64,000 bases of DNA from Pseudomonas putida (GCF_002741075.1 NZ_CP016634.1:884501-948500), one strand, 5' to 3'. Shown: positions 10,850 through 20,351, counted from the first letter of the stretch. Made by a program: numbers and translations. Notes: generated by a model from the sequence alone, not told the origin.

Positions 10850-11149
10850 TCAGCCAGCGGTCGGCTTCTTCGCGGTTCTTGGCTTCTTGGCCGCAGCCGG
10901 CTTGACCCCAGGCAAGGCGGCCACTTTCGGCTCGGCAGGGGCTTTGGGCTCAGCGGACGTCTTGGCGTCAGCCGCGGCCTTGGGCTTGGCGGCTGGCTTC
11001 TTGCGCGGTGTTACCTTGGGGGCCAGCGCCTCGGCTTCGGCCAGTTTGCGCGCCATCTCCCAGTGGCGTTCTTCCTGGCCTACGGGTTTTCCCTCCGATT
11101 CCCAGATCTGATAGGCGAATTCGCGAATACGTTTTTCATCGGCACTCAT
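10850..11149 (-). CDS. DUF2934 domain protein with lysine/alanine/proline-rich tail
   Basis: The 99-residue protein has an N-terminal DUF2934 helix pair (REFAYQIWESEGKPVGQEER, residues about 7-40), then a tail of repeated Ala-Lys-Pro units (KPAAKPKAAADAK, KKPRTAKKP) resembling histone-H1-like bacterial tails. The function of DUF2934 is not known. The gene is embedded in the trehalose/glucan operon, 17 bp after treY, and has AGGAG before two adjacent ATG codons (11152 and 11149). The second is better spaced. Its position suggests a role tied to glucan or trehalose metabolism, perhaps binding or scaffolding, but this is inference. The basic tail could instead bind nucleic acid. Confidence 0.8.
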   Translation of the reverse strand: MSADEKRIREFAYQIWESEGKPVGQEERHWEMARKLAEAEALAPKVTPRKKPAAKPKAAADAKTSAEPKAPAEPKVAALPGVKPAAAKKPRTAKKPTAG

Positions 11150-11166
11150 CATGACGCTCCTGATGT

Positions 11167-13941
11167 TCAAGATTGTTGTATCAGCAGGTTGACCGGAAAC
11201 TCCGCCAGCACAGTGTTCAAATACAGCTCCTTTGAAGGGCTGACAGCGGCACCGGAAAAAAGTCCCACACAAGTGGCAGGCGACAAGGCAAACGGCAGGA
11301 TCAGCCGGGTATCGTCCCAGTTCTGCGCTGGGATCAACGGGGTAGAGGCCTCGCCAAGCAGGGTGCTGCACAGGCGCGGCACTACCACGATGGCCCGGGC
11401 ATCCTCGCCCAGGCGGGCGAAGGCCAGCACCTTGTCGGCATGTCGGCCATGCACGGTCAACGGCAGGTAGGCGCCGCGCTGGAATAGCTGCGGATGGGCC
11501 TGACGGGCGTCCAGAACCCGGGCGATCAGTGCCTGCTTGATACGGCCATCACGCCAATGCGCCAGCAATTCGGCCAGCGGCACACTGTCATCCAGGCTCG
11601 CCCGGCGCGCGGCGTAGTCCACCGGGCGACGGTTGTCCGGGTCGACCAGGCTCAAGTCCCAGTACTCATTGCCTTGATAGAGATCGGGCACACCGGGGGT
11701 GGTCATGCGCAGCAGGCATTGGACCAGGCCGTTTAGTGCGCCAGGGCAGGCGATGCGTTGCGCAGCGTCGTGAAGGGAGCGGCGCAACTGTTGGTTCTGT
11801 GGCCTGAGCAACAGCTCGTCGAGATAGGTCGCGCAGGCTTGCTCATAGGCTTCGTTCGGCGCGTTCCAACTGCTGCGTAGCTTGGCCTCGCGCAGCGCCT
11901 TCTGTTGCCACTGGCGTACACGCTCGGCATAGCGGCCCAAGGCGGTGATGTCCTTCACGTCCAGGTCCAGCGGCCAACTGCCGAGCAGGGTCTGATACAG
12001 AAGCAGCTCGTCCCCGGGGCTCGGCGCCAGGCCATCGTTCAACATTTGCAGCAGTGGCGCGGCGAGCTCGCGCCAGTGCTCAACGCGGCTGGCAAGCCAC
12101 GGGGCGTGTTCGCTCAGCACTGCCAGCCGCGCGCGGCAATCCTCGCCGCGCTTGTGATCGTGGGTGGCAGTGGCCAGCAGGTTGTCCGGAAAGTCCCGCA
12201 GGCGCTGCTGGGCCTCGTTGTGGAACCACGCTGCATCGGCGCTGAACCGTTCGGCCTCGAAGCCCACATCATTGCGCGAGAGCAGGCGTCCCGAGCGATA
12301 GAACGCGGTGTCCTCCACCGCCTTGGCCGCGCTCGGCGCCGTCAATTGCTGGAAGCGCACGCAGGCATGTCGCAGGTGCTTGCGTGGCAGGCCGCGTGGC
12401 AGTTGGCGCCAAGGTTGGCCGCCCAGCCAGTGCCGCAGGTGCTCCAGCAGCGGCCAGTCGGCTTCCGCCAGGCTCTGCCGGGCGCCGGCCAGGGCTTGTT
12501 GGAAGAACGCCTCGTCGTCGGCCGGGCGGCCGCAGGCATTGATGTAGGTGCGGTACACCGGGTAGTGCTCGACCAACGCCTGCAACGCACGCCGAATCGC
12601 GCCGAGGGTCAGGTCGCGGGTCATCAAATCGCCACGGGCCACCTGCAACAAGGCTTGGGCCACGGACTCGCAGTCGCCGGCCAGGCTGGCATTGAGCACC
12701 AGGTGTCGGGCCTGACGTACTTCCTCGGAAAAGTCCGGACGTTCGCTGATGCTGCTCCACAGTTCGGTCAAAGGTGCTTCACCGGCCGGATCGTGCTGTA
12801 CCAGCGAGACCTGATTCATGAACTCGTAACCGGTGGTGCCGTCGGTGCGCCAGTCCAGATGCAGGCGCTCGCCCGCCCCGAGGATTTTCTCCACATAGAT
12901 CGGAAAATGCGCCACGGCCGCCTGCACAGGGCGGCGTGCGAGCAGGCCGTCCACCCGTCTTCGCAGCTTGCGGCAGTACTGGCGAGGATCGGCCAGGCCA
13001 TCGATATGGTCGATGCGCAGACCGTCCACCAGGCCGCGTTCGATCAGCTCGAACAACTTGGCGTGGGTCGCCTCGAACACCACCGCACGTTCCACGCGCA
13101 GCCCGCCCAGCTCGTTGATATCGAAAAACCGCCGCCAGTTGATGTCATCGGCAGCGGTGCGCCAGCTGGCCAGACGATAGGTCTGATGCTCCAATAGCAG
13201 GTGCAGGCGCTTAAGGCCCGCTTCGGTGCGGCTGTCGAAGGCGGCCAGGGCGTCGTCGAGGCTCGCGCCTTCGCCGACCAGACGGGCCAGCTCGGCCTGC
13301 AGGGGCAACGCCTCGGTCACCGGATCGGCGGCCTCGCGCAGGGTACTGAAGCGCTGCGCCAGCGCCCGCACTTGCGGGTGTGCGCTCTGGCCGAGGATGT
13401 GCCCGTAGTCCAGCGGGCAGATGGGGAAACGGTGCTCGTAGTGGGCGACTTGCAGCAAACCCTGGTCGCCCGCGAACGTCAGAGGAATCTCACCGTTGTG
13501 CAATGCCACGCCGTAGTCATTGCCCAGGAACGGCAGCAGCAGTTGCCCGGCCAGCAGCGGGTCGCTGGAATGCCACTGGATGTCGAAGAATTCTGCATAA
13601 GGACTGCGCCGGCCCCAGGCCAGCAGGCTCTGCCACCAGGGGTTGTCGGCACCGCCCACGGCCATGTGATTGGACACCGTGTCCAGAATCAGGCCCATGC
13701 CGTGCAGGCGCAGCGCGGCGACCAGGCGTTCGAGCGCCGCTTCCCCGCCCAGCTCCGGGTTGACCTGGGTCGGATCGACCACGTCGTAGCCGTGGCGTGA
13801 ACCTGCACGGGCCTTGAGGATGGGCGATGCATACAGGTGGCTGACCCCCAGGCGGGCGAAGTAGGGCACGAGCGGCACTGCGTCGTCGAGGGTGAAATCA
13901 CTGTGCAGTTGCAGGCGCACCGTGGCAGTCAACGGTTTCAT
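11167..13941 (-). CDS. treY: Maltooligosyltrehalose synthase
   Basis: This 924-residue GH13_26 enzyme isomerises the reducing end of malto-oligosaccharides to an alpha,alpha-1,1 linkage, giving maltooligosyltrehalose. It shows the N-terminal RLQLHSDFTLDDA and GYDVVDPTQVNPELGG motifs, nucleophile Asp311 in DGLRIDHIDGL, Glu351 in IYVEKILG and Asp595 in ATHDHKRGED. All are as expected for TreY, and the length is typical of pseudomonad TreY. Its ATG overlaps the malQ stop (ATGA, four bases), implying translational coupling. TreZ, two genes upstream, would release trehalose from the product. Confidence 0.96.
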   Translation of the reverse strand: MKPLTATVRLQLHSDFTLDDAVPLVPYFARLGVSHLYASPILKARAGSRHGYDVVDPTQVNPELGGEAALERLVAALRLHGMGLILDTVSNHMAVGGADNPWWQSLLAWGRRSPYAEFFDIQWHSSDPLLAGQLLLPFLGNDYGVALHNGEIPLTFAGDQGLLQVAHYEHRFPICPLDYGHILGQSAHPQVRALAQRFSTLREAADPVTEALPLQAELARLVGEGASLDDALAAFDSRTEAGLKRLHLLLEHQTYRLASWRTAADDINWRRFFDINELGGLRVERAVVFEATHAKLFELIERGLVDGLRIDHIDGLADPRQYCRKLRRRVDGLLARRPVQAAVAHFPIYVEKILGAGERLHLDWRTDGTTGYEFMNQVSLVQHDPAGEAPLTELWSSISERPDFSEEVRQARHLVLNASLAGDCESVAQALLQVARGDLMTRDLTLGAIRRALQALVEHYPVYRTYINACGRPADDEAFFQQALAGARQSLAEADWPLLEHLRHWLGGQPWRQLPRGLPRKHLRHACVRFQQLTAPSAAKAVEDTAFYRSGRLLSRNDVGFEAERFSADAAWFHNEAQQRLRDFPDNLLATATHDHKRGEDCRARLAVLSEHAPWLASRVEHWRELAAPLLQMLNDGLAPSPGDELLLYQTLLGSWPLDLDVKDITALGRYAERVRQWQQKALREAKLRSSWNAPNEAYEQACATYLDELLLRPQNQQLRRSLHDAAQRIACPGALNGLVQCLLRMTTPGVPDLYQGNEYWDLSLVDPDNRRPVDYAARRASLDDSVPLAELLAHWRDGRIKQALIARVLDARQAHPQLFQRGAYLPLTVHGRHADKVLAFARLGEDARAIVVVPRLCSTLLGEASTPLIPAQNWDDTRLILPFALSPATCVGLFSGAAVSPSKELYLNTVLAEFPVNLLIQQS

Positions 13942-16007
13942 CGGTCACGCTCCCAGGCTTGTTCGCGGGCTTGGGCCAACAGCTCCAGGCGCCGGGCGGC
14001 GTCCTCGTCGTCGAGCAGCTCGCGCACGGGGCGGGCGAAGCGACGACGCCAGTTGGGGTGGCCGTCGGTGGTGCCGGGCAGGTTGGGTTGCTCGTCGCAG
14101 CCCAGCAGATCCTCCAGCGGCACGAGCACCAGCGGGGCGCGTGTATGGCCGACGTAGCGGATCGCCGCATCGATCACCGCGTCGTCGTCGGCCAGGGCGC
14201 CGTAGTTGTGCTCCAGCGTGCGGCGCAGGCCATCGCGCTCCAGTTGTCGGGTGTGGCGCCAATGCAATTCGGTGGCCGCGTCCACCCGTTGCAGGCGGTG
14301 GCTCCAGTCGATGTCGCGGGCTTGCAGCCAGCCGGCCAGGGGGGCCAGGTCATGGGTGCCGGTGGTGGCCAGGGCGTTGTCCGGCCAGTCGAGGATCGGC
14401 CTGAAATGCCCGGGCGGCTGCTGCTCGAACGGCAGCACCCGCATGCCCAGCACGGCCTTGGCCGCCAGGGTTTCGCGCAGGCCGTCGGGCACCGTGCCCA
14501 GGTCTTCGCCGAGGATCACGGCCTGGTGGCGCACCGACTCCAGGGCCAGCAGCCGCAGCAGGTCGTCTAGCGGATAGTTCAGGTAGGCACCCTCGCTGGG
14601 GCGGGCTCCCCGTGGGATCAACCATAACCTGCGCAGGCCCATGACGTGGTCGATGCGCAAACCGCCGGCATGGGCGAGGTTGGCTCGCAGCATTTCGATG
14701 AACGCGCGGTAGCCATTACGTTTGAGACCTTCCGGGGAGAACGCGCAGATGCCCCAGTCCTGGCCATGGTGGTTGAGGATATCGGGCGGCGCGCCGACGT
14801 TCAGGTCGGCCAGCAGTTCGTCCTGGCGGCTCCAGGCCTGGCTGCCGGCGCCGTCGGCGCCCACGGCCAGGTCGGCGATCAAGCCCACGGCCATCCCATT
14901 GCCGCGCGCGGCTTCCTGGGCGCGCTGTAGGCTGCGCTCGGTGAGCCACTGGCAGAAGGCGTGGAACTCCACCTGGGCCGGATAGGCGCTGGTAAAGGCT
15001 TCCACCTCCGGGTGATAGGGGTCGTGCCAGGCTGCTGGCCAGTTGCGCCAGTCCGCGTCGAGGCCTCGGGCCATCGCCTCGGCTTGCAGCAACTGGAACC
15101 GGCAGTGGTGCAGCAGGGCCTGGCCACCGGCCTCACGGTAGCTGTCGAAGTCCTTTTGCAGCGGGTGAGCGCCTCGGCTGAAATCCTTGTACAGCGCCTG
15201 CAACAGCCGGTGCCGGGCTTCTGCGGCGCGGGGCCAGTCCACCAGCGGCAGTTGTTCCAGCTCATCGAGCAGCGGCTGCAACTGGCACGCCTCGATCGCC
15301 ATGCGCACCTCCCGTTCGCCCAGCAGTGCGGCAGGGCTGGCGTACAGGGTATTGAGCAGCAGGCGGCTGGAGGGGGAATAAGGGCTGTAGTGGCGCTGGT
15401 CTATGGCCGACAAGGCATGGATCGGGCTGATCGCCAGGGCGTCGGCGCCCCGTTCTGCAGCGGCGCGGGCCAGTTGCTCCAGGGCCAGGCAGTCGCCGTA
15501 GCCGCCGTCACCGGGGCGGCGCAGGCTATACAGCTGGACTGCCAGCCCCCAGCAGCGGGGCGGTGATTGCTCGGTCGCGTCGTCCAAGGCATGGCAGCGT
15601 GGGGGCGCGACTGCCAGTGTGAATGGGCGATCGTCGATGGTCAGTTGGTGATAGCCCAAGGGCAGCTGACCCGGCAACTGCGCCTGGTCATCAAGGGCGA
15701 GGGTCAGCGGGTCGCCGTTTTCGAGGGTGCACTGCACCGGGCTGCCGGGCGTGAAGTAACGCGCCAGGTCCAGCGGCACGCCCACGTCGGCAGTGAGCAA
15801 CGGCGGCAGGTGATCGACATCATCGGCTTCATCGAGCGCCTGCAGGCTGGCGACGATGGCGGTTTCGTCTTCGGCGGGGTGGCCAAGGCCGGCCAGCACA
15901 TGGCGCAGCACATCATCGCTGACCTGCTGGGGGCGGGCATTGGCGTCGACCCAGTCGCGGGCAAGGCCCACCCGTGCGGCCAGTCGATGCAACGGCAATT
16001 CGCTCAT
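13938..16007 (-). CDS. malQ: 4-alpha-glucanotransferase (amylomaltase)
   Basis: The 689-residue GH77 enzyme transfers glucan segments between malto-oligosaccharides, so short chains can be rebuilt into substrates for TreY. Catalytic residues are seen: Asp453 in GLRIDHVMGL, Glu501 in VILGEDLGTVP and Asp553 in TGTHDLAPLAGW. The N-terminal roughly 150 residues form the extension found in long bacterial MalQ. The start at 16007 has AGGAGG four bases upstream and overlaps the treZ stop by ATGA. A start 13 codons earlier would run into treZ without a ribosome site. Being sandwiched between treZ and treY places it in trehalose/alpha-glucan turnover rather than in a maltose regulon. Confidence 0.95.
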   Translation of the reverse strand: MSELPLHRLAARVGLARDWVDANARPQQVSDDVLRHVLAGLGHPAEDETAIVASLQALDEADDVDHLPPLLTADVGVPLDLARYFTPGSPVQCTLENGDPLTLALDDQAQLPGQLPLGYHQLTIDDRPFTLAVAPPRCHALDDATEQSPPRCWGLAVQLYSLRRPGDGGYGDCLALEQLARAAAERGADALAISPIHALSAIDQRHYSPYSPSSRLLLNTLYASPAALLGEREVRMAIEACQLQPLLDELEQLPLVDWPRAAEARHRLLQALYKDFSRGAHPLQKDFDSYREAGGQALLHHCRFQLLQAEAMARGLDADWRNWPAAWHDPYHPEVEAFTSAYPAQVEFHAFCQWLTERSLQRAQEAARGNGMAVGLIADLAVGADGAGSQAWSRQDELLADLNVGAPPDILNHHGQDWGICAFSPEGLKRNGYRAFIEMLRANLAHAGGLRIDHVMGLRRLWLIPRGARPSEGAYLNYPLDDLLRLLALESVRHQAVILGEDLGTVPDGLRETLAAKAVLGMRVLPFEQQPPGHFRPILDWPDNALATTGTHDLAPLAGWLQARDIDWSHRLQRVDAATELHWRHTRQLERDGLRRTLEHNYGALADDDAVIDAAIRYVGHTRAPLVLVPLEDLLGCDEQPNLPGTTDGHPNWRRRFARPVRELLDDEDAARRLELLAQAREQAWERDR

Positions 16008-17746
16008 GGAGCCTCCTGGTCGGGTGGCAGCAGGCTGACCACGCAACTGTGCGCGGGCAGGGTGGTGTCGAGGTGGGCCGTGTCGCTGCTGTCGAACAAC
16101 CAGCGCTCGACCGGAGGCAGCGCCGCCGATTGCGGCTCATTGGCCAGGTTGAGGTCGACCCGCAGCTCGCTGCCATCGCCCAGGCGCCAGCGTGCGCTCA
16201 GGGCCCGCTCGCCGAGTACCGTGGCGCCCAGGGCGCGGGTGCCTGGCAGGTGGGGGATGACATGCAGCCGGCGCAGGGTCAGCAGACGCTGATACAGCCC
16301 GTGCCAGCCGGCCACCACCTCCTGGGCCGCGAGCTGCGAGGCATCGAAGGTGGCCTGGGCGTTGGGATCGGGGATGCGCTCGCGCTGCGCGGGGTCGGCG
16401 AATGCGGCGAAATGGGCGAACTCGGCGCGGCGTCCTTCGCGCACCGCGTCGGCCAGCGCATCGTGGTGATCGGTGAAGAACAGAAACGGTCGGCGACTGC
16501 CTTCTTCATCGCCCATGAACAGCAATGGGATCATCGGCGCCAGCAGCAGCAAGCCGGTGGCCGCGCGCAGGGCCGGGGGCGGGCAGAGGCGGGTCAGACG
16601 TTCGCCCAGGGCGCGATTGCCGATCTGGTCGTGGTTCTGCAGAAACAGCACGAACGCGCTGGGCGCCAGGTGGCCGCTGGGCTCGCCCCGTGGTGTGCCA
16701 TGGCGGTTGGCCTGGCCCTGGAAGACAAAACCCTCGCCCAGGCTGCGGGCCAGTTTTTCGATCGGGCGGTCCTTGTAGTCGGCGTAGTAGCCTTCTGTTT
16801 CGCCGGTCAGCAAGACGTGCAGGGCGTTGTGGCCGTCGTCGTTCCACTGGGCGTCGAAGCCTTGCTCAAGCAGCGAGGCCTGGTTGTGTTCGTTTTCCAG
16901 CACCAGCCATACCTGACGACCTGGTGCCACGGCGGCGCGTACGCGCTGGGCCAGCTCGACGAGAAAGTCCGGCTGGTCGATGGCATGCACCGCGTCCAGG
17001 CGCAGGCCGTCGAAACGGTAGTCGCACAGCCACATCAGGGCGTTCTGGATGAAATACTCGCGGACCTGGGGCTGGCGAAAATCGATGGCGGCGCCCCAGG
17101 GAGTCTGCCGGTCTTCGCGAAAGAACGTGCTGGCGTACTGGTGCAGGTAGTTGCCGTCGGGGCCGAAGTGGTTGTAGACCACATCGAGCAATACCATCAG
17201 GCCATGGCCATGGGCCTCGTCGATCAAGCGACACAGCTCGGCCGGACTGCCATAGGTATGTTGTGGGGCGAACGGCAACACACCGTCGTAGCCCCAGTTA
17301 CGTGTCCCTGGAAACTGCCCCAGCGGCATCAGCTCGATGGCCGTGATGCCCAGCTCGGCCAGACGCGGCAGTTCGTGTATGACCCCGGCATAGCCGCCCA
17401 GCAAGCCGACATGCAGCTCCTGGATCACGGCCTCGTGCCAGGGGCGCCCCTGCCACGGGTGGCGCCAGGGGTAGCCGGATATGTCCACTACCTGGCTGGG
17501 CCCTTGCACGCCCTCGGGCTGGTAGCGCGACGCAGGGTCAGGCACCTGCAGGGTGCCGTCGATTCGATAACGATAGCGGTCACCGGCCCGGCAAGGTGCC
17601 AGGCCGGTGAACCAGCCACCGGCTTCAGGCAGTAGTTCGACCGCGGGTTGTTGCTCCAGCTGCAAGCTCACGCTGCGCGCATCGGGCGCCCAGAGGGCGA
17701 AGCGCGCCGACGTGGCGTCCAGCAAGTGTGCGCCATGCCTTTGCAT
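16004..17746 (-). CDS. treZ: Maltooligosyltrehalose trehalohydrolase
   Basis: The 580-residue GH13_10 enzyme cleaves trehalose from the end of maltooligosyltrehalose made by TreY. It has an N-terminal CBM48-like domain (RFALWAPDARSVSLQLE). The catalytic residues are Asp251 in DGLRLDAVHAID, Glu284 in LVLENEHNQ and Asp373 in LQNHDQIGNRALG. The gene starts 15 bp after the glgA stop and overlaps malQ by four bases, so glgA-treZ-malQ-treY looks like one transcript. The ribosome site (GAGGGCACC) is modest. Placement after glycogen synthase supports a route from glucan to free trehalose. Confidence 0.95.
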   Translation of the reverse strand: MQRHGAHLLDATSARFALWAPDARSVSLQLEQQPAVELLPEAGGWFTGLAPCRAGDRYRYRIDGTLQVPDPASRYQPEGVQGPSQVVDISGYPWRHPWQGRPWHEAVIQELHVGLLGGYAGVIHELPRLAELGITAIELMPLGQFPGTRNWGYDGVLPFAPQHTYGSPAELCRLIDEAHGHGLMVLLDVVYNHFGPDGNYLHQYASTFFREDRQTPWGAAIDFRQPQVREYFIQNALMWLCDYRFDGLRLDAVHAIDQPDFLVELAQRVRAAVAPGRQVWLVLENEHNQASLLEQGFDAQWNDDGHNALHVLLTGETEGYYADYKDRPIEKLARSLGEGFVFQGQANRHGTPRGEPSGHLAPSAFVLFLQNHDQIGNRALGERLTRLCPPPALRAATGLLLLAPMIPLLFMGDEEGSRRPFLFFTDHHDALADAVREGRRAEFAHFAAFADPAQRERIPDPNAQATFDASQLAAQEVVAGWHGLYQRLLTLRRLHVIPHLPGTRALGATVLGERALSARWRLGDGSELRVDLNLANEPQSAALPPVERWLFDSSDTAHLDTTLPAHSCVVSLLPPDQEAP

Positions 17747-17761
17747 CTTCGGTGCCCTCGC

Positions 17762-19321
17762 TCAGTAGTGGCCGGCGTGGGCCTGGCAGACCAGTTCCTC
17801 GTACAGCTTGGCGTAGGGTTCCACCGCTTGGCACCAGTTGAACGGTTGGGTCATGGACAGGCAGCGCATGGCGTTGAGCAGGTCTTTCTTGCCGTGCACA
17901 TAGAACGCCCGGGCGAGCGCGGTGCGGTAGCTCTCGACCGTCGATTCGTCGAACAGGAAACCGGTGACACCGTCCTCGATGGTGTCGGCCAGCCCTCCGG
18001 TGTTGCGCGCCACCGGCAGCGAGCCGAAGCGCTGCGCGTACATCTGGCTCAGGCCGCAAGGCTCGTAGCGCGACGGCATGAGGAGGAAGTCGCTGCCGGC
18101 GAACATGCGTCTTGCATCGGTTTCGTTGAAGCCGATGCGCACGCCGATCCGCCCCGGATAGCGCAGGGCCAGCTCGCGCATGGCCTGTTCTTCCTCGGGT
18201 TCGCCCCGGCCGATGATGGCGATCTGGCCGCCCTGTTGGACGATGTAGTCGGCCACCCCGAGGGTCAGGTCCAGGCCTTTTTGATAGACCAGGCGTGAGA
18301 CCACGGCGAACAACGGCCCGTCCGATGCATCGAGTTGGAACAGCGTGCGCACTTCTTGTGCATTGCGCGCCTTGCCGTCCCAGTCGTTGAGGCTGAAATT
18401 GTGCTGCAGGTGCTTGTCGGTGGCCGAATCCCAGCTCTCGTCGATGCCGTTGGGAATGCCGCCAAGCAGACCTTGCTGGGCTTTGCTCGCCAAGAAGCCA
18501 TCCAGACCGCAGCCGAATTCGGGCGTGGTGATCTCCCGGGCGTAGGTGGCACTCACCGTGGTGATATGGCTGGAGTAGGCCAGGCCCGCCTTGAGGAACG
18601 ACAATTTGCCGTAGAACTCCATGCCTTCTTGTTGCAAGGCATGGTCGGGGATGGCCAGTTCCGGGCAGCAGCCCCGGCTGAATACGCCCTGGTAGGCGAG
18701 GTTGTGGATGGTGAACAAGGTCGGGGTGTTCAGGCCGCGCCAGTGCATGTAGGCCGGAGCCAGGCCTGCCGGCCAGTCATGGGCGTGCACCAGGTCGGGG
18801 CGCCAGTGGATCATACCTTCGCCGGCGGCGATTTCCGCAGCGGCCAGGCCCAGGCGGGCGAAGCGGATGTGGTTGTCCGGCCAGTCGCGGCCATTGTTGG
18901 CGCCGTAGGGCGTGCCGTCGCGCTCGTACAGTTCGGGGCAGAGCAGGACATAGATGACCAGGCCATCGGCCAGGTCCATGCGCCCGATCTTGCAGGGCGG
19001 TAGCGCCGCGTGCCCGCCCAGTTCGCCGACGATATGGATGGGGTTGTCGCTGTCGACCACCTGGCGGTAGCCAGGAATCAGCACTCGGACATCGTGCAGA
19101 TGGGACAGGGCGCGGGGCAGGGCCGAGGACACATCGCCCAAACCCCCGGTCTTGACCAGGTCGGCGATCTCCGAGGTGACGAACAGGATCTTGCGCTTGT
19201 GCTGACTGTGACGGCGCTGGGCGCCAGGTGCCTTGGCTGTCGTGGCGAACGCTGGTGGCAGCGATTCGCGGTTGTCCGGGGTGAATGTGTCTACGTGAGG
19301 TTCGACAGCGGCACTGATCAT
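17762..19321 (-). CDS. glgA: Glycogen synthase (GT5)
   Basis: The 519-residue GT5 glycosyltransferase transfers glucose from a nucleotide sugar (normally ADP-glucose) to an alpha-1,4-glucan. It has the N-terminal substrate loop LVKTGGLGDV (Lys57) and the C-terminal PSRYEPCGLSQMYAQRFG motif with its conserved Glu. Compared with E. coli GlgA it carries about 43 extra residues before KILFVTSEI. These are hydrophilic and perhaps unstructured. The start at 19321 is preceded by GGAGAG. It is the first gene of the operon, so its upstream region should hold the main promoter. No glgC is present in the window, so the glucosyl donor supply is not explained here. Confidence 0.93.
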   Translation of the reverse strand: MISAAVEPHVDTFTPDNRESLPPAFATTAKAPGAQRRHSQHKRKILFVTSEIADLVKTGGLGDVSSALPRALSHLHDVRVLIPGYRQVVDSDNPIHIVGELGGHAALPPCKIGRMDLADGLVIYVLLCPELYERDGTPYGANNGRDWPDNHIRFARLGLAAAEIAAGEGMIHWRPDLVHAHDWPAGLAPAYMHWRGLNTPTLFTIHNLAYQGVFSRGCCPELAIPDHALQQEGMEFYGKLSFLKAGLAYSSHITTVSATYAREITTPEFGCGLDGFLASKAQQGLLGGIPNGIDESWDSATDKHLQHNFSLNDWDGKARNAQEVRTLFQLDASDGPLFAVVSRLVYQKGLDLTLGVADYIVQQGGQIAIIGRGEPEEEQAMRELALRYPGRIGVRIGFNETDARRMFAGSDFLLMPSRYEPCGLSQMYAQRFGSLPVARNTGGLADTIEDGVTGFLFDESTVESYRTALARAFYVHGKKDLLNAMRCLSMTQPFNWCQAVEPYAKLYEELVCQAHAGHY

Positions 19322-19776
19322 ACTTCTCTCCGTCCCTTGTGTCGGGTGGCTGGCACCCTTTGGCGTTATGTCGTGTTGGTTCTCTCTAATTCATATCTTC
19401 GTCGTGCGGTCCATGCCCCAGGGTCGTGCGCACAAGCACCGTGCAATCAGCGTTCCAGCCGAAGGCAGTTGAGCTGTTTGGGGTGTGGGTGGGCCGAAGC
19501 GGGGAGGTCCCCTGTGCATTGGCCTACTTAGTTCCTGACTCGCCGATTTGTAGGAAAGTTTCTTTTTTTTTCCGTCTGGTTAGCCAGGCGGTTTGGCGGA
19601 CAGAATCCCGAGTGTAGGGGAGGTTGCGTTACATTTGTGACCCGCTGGTCATTTAAATGATGACCCTGGCATCGCGCAAACGTTGGCGGGTTGTCACAGA
19701 TGTAAATGTGCGCAATAGAGAGGCCGCCAAGCGCGCGGCCTCAGGACGCGAAAAGGGCGTGATACGCCCTGAGCGA
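19322..19776. promoter_or_regulatory. Upstream region of the glgA operon
   Basis: These 455 bases between glgA and the next - strand gene contain no convincing coding region. They include T-rich tracts near 19560, a 12-bp perfect palindrome TCATTTAAATGA at 19649-19660, an 8-bp stem (GAGGCCGC at 19720-19727, GCGGCCTC at 19735-19742) and a terminator of the neighbouring gene at 19751-19770. The glgA promoter must lie here, but I cannot fix its -35/-10. Confidence 0.5.
19751..19770 (-). terminator. Rho-independent terminator of the NTF2-like gene
   Basis: On the - strand AGGGCGT-ATC-ACGCCCT is followed by TTTTCG. The stem is seven perfect pairs and lies six bases past the stop codon of the gene at 19777-20235. 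Confidence 0.8.
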
Positions 19777-20235
19777 TCAATCGATCGGCAAAAGCGACGA
19801 ATGATGCTGGCTGATCAACCAGCGCTCGCCGTCCCAGCGATAGGTGAAGGTGTAGCGTGCCGCCACCTGCTGGCCGCTGGCAGCGAAATCAAAGGTGTAC
19901 AACCCTGCCAGGGTCGCCTCGTTGCAGCTTTGGCGCATGTGGTGAGTATCGAGCTTGCCGCTGGGGCGCTTGGCCAGGAATTGCTCGAAGTAATCGATGC
20001 GTGCTGCACGGGTCTGGCGAGGCGTCTTGGAAACGGTAGGCAACAGCAGGGCGTCGTCCAGGTAGAGGTTGGCGACTTGATGCGGATCCCCGCTTTTGAG
20101 GCTGTCGTTCCATTGTGCGAACAACCCCAGGATTTCATTTTCGCTGGCGGTCTTGCAGGTATTTGCGGTGGCTTGGCTCGACAGGCAGGTAAGCCCGATG
20201 AATGTCAGAAACAACCCGTACGTGGGTAAGGTCAT
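19777..20235 (-). CDS. Secreted SgcJ/EcaC-like (NTF2-fold) protein
   Basis: The 152-residue protein has a signal peptide (MTLPTYGLFLTFIGLTCL, cleavage near ATANTC). It then has a compact domain of about 125 residues matching the SgcJ/EcaC or DUF4440 kind of NTF2 fold: EILGLFAQWNDSLKSGDPHQ, VANLYLDDALLLPTVS, then a beta-rich end with YTFTYRWDGERWLISQHH. Such domains bind small ligands, and the true activity is unknown. It is monocistronic, with GGAGAT before the ATG and its own terminator. It is probably periplasmic. The term oxidoreductase sometimes attached to the family is not supported by any residue visible here. Confidence 0.75.
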   Translation of the reverse strand: MTLPTYGLFLTFIGLTCLSSQATANTCKTASENEILGLFAQWNDSLKSGDPHQVANLYLDDALLLPTVSKTPRQTRAARIDYFEQFLAKRPSGKLDTHHMRQSCNEATLAGLYTFDFAASGQQVAARYTFTYRWDGERWLISQHHSSLLPID

Positions 20236-20351
20236 GGCAGATCTCCGCTGAAAGCAGGCAACACACGCCTGCGACGCAGCCCACTGTAAAAATGGCGGCA
20301 GCAGCGAACCATCAGAATTCGGTACGGGGTGCGAAGGAGGGATCTTGCCGA

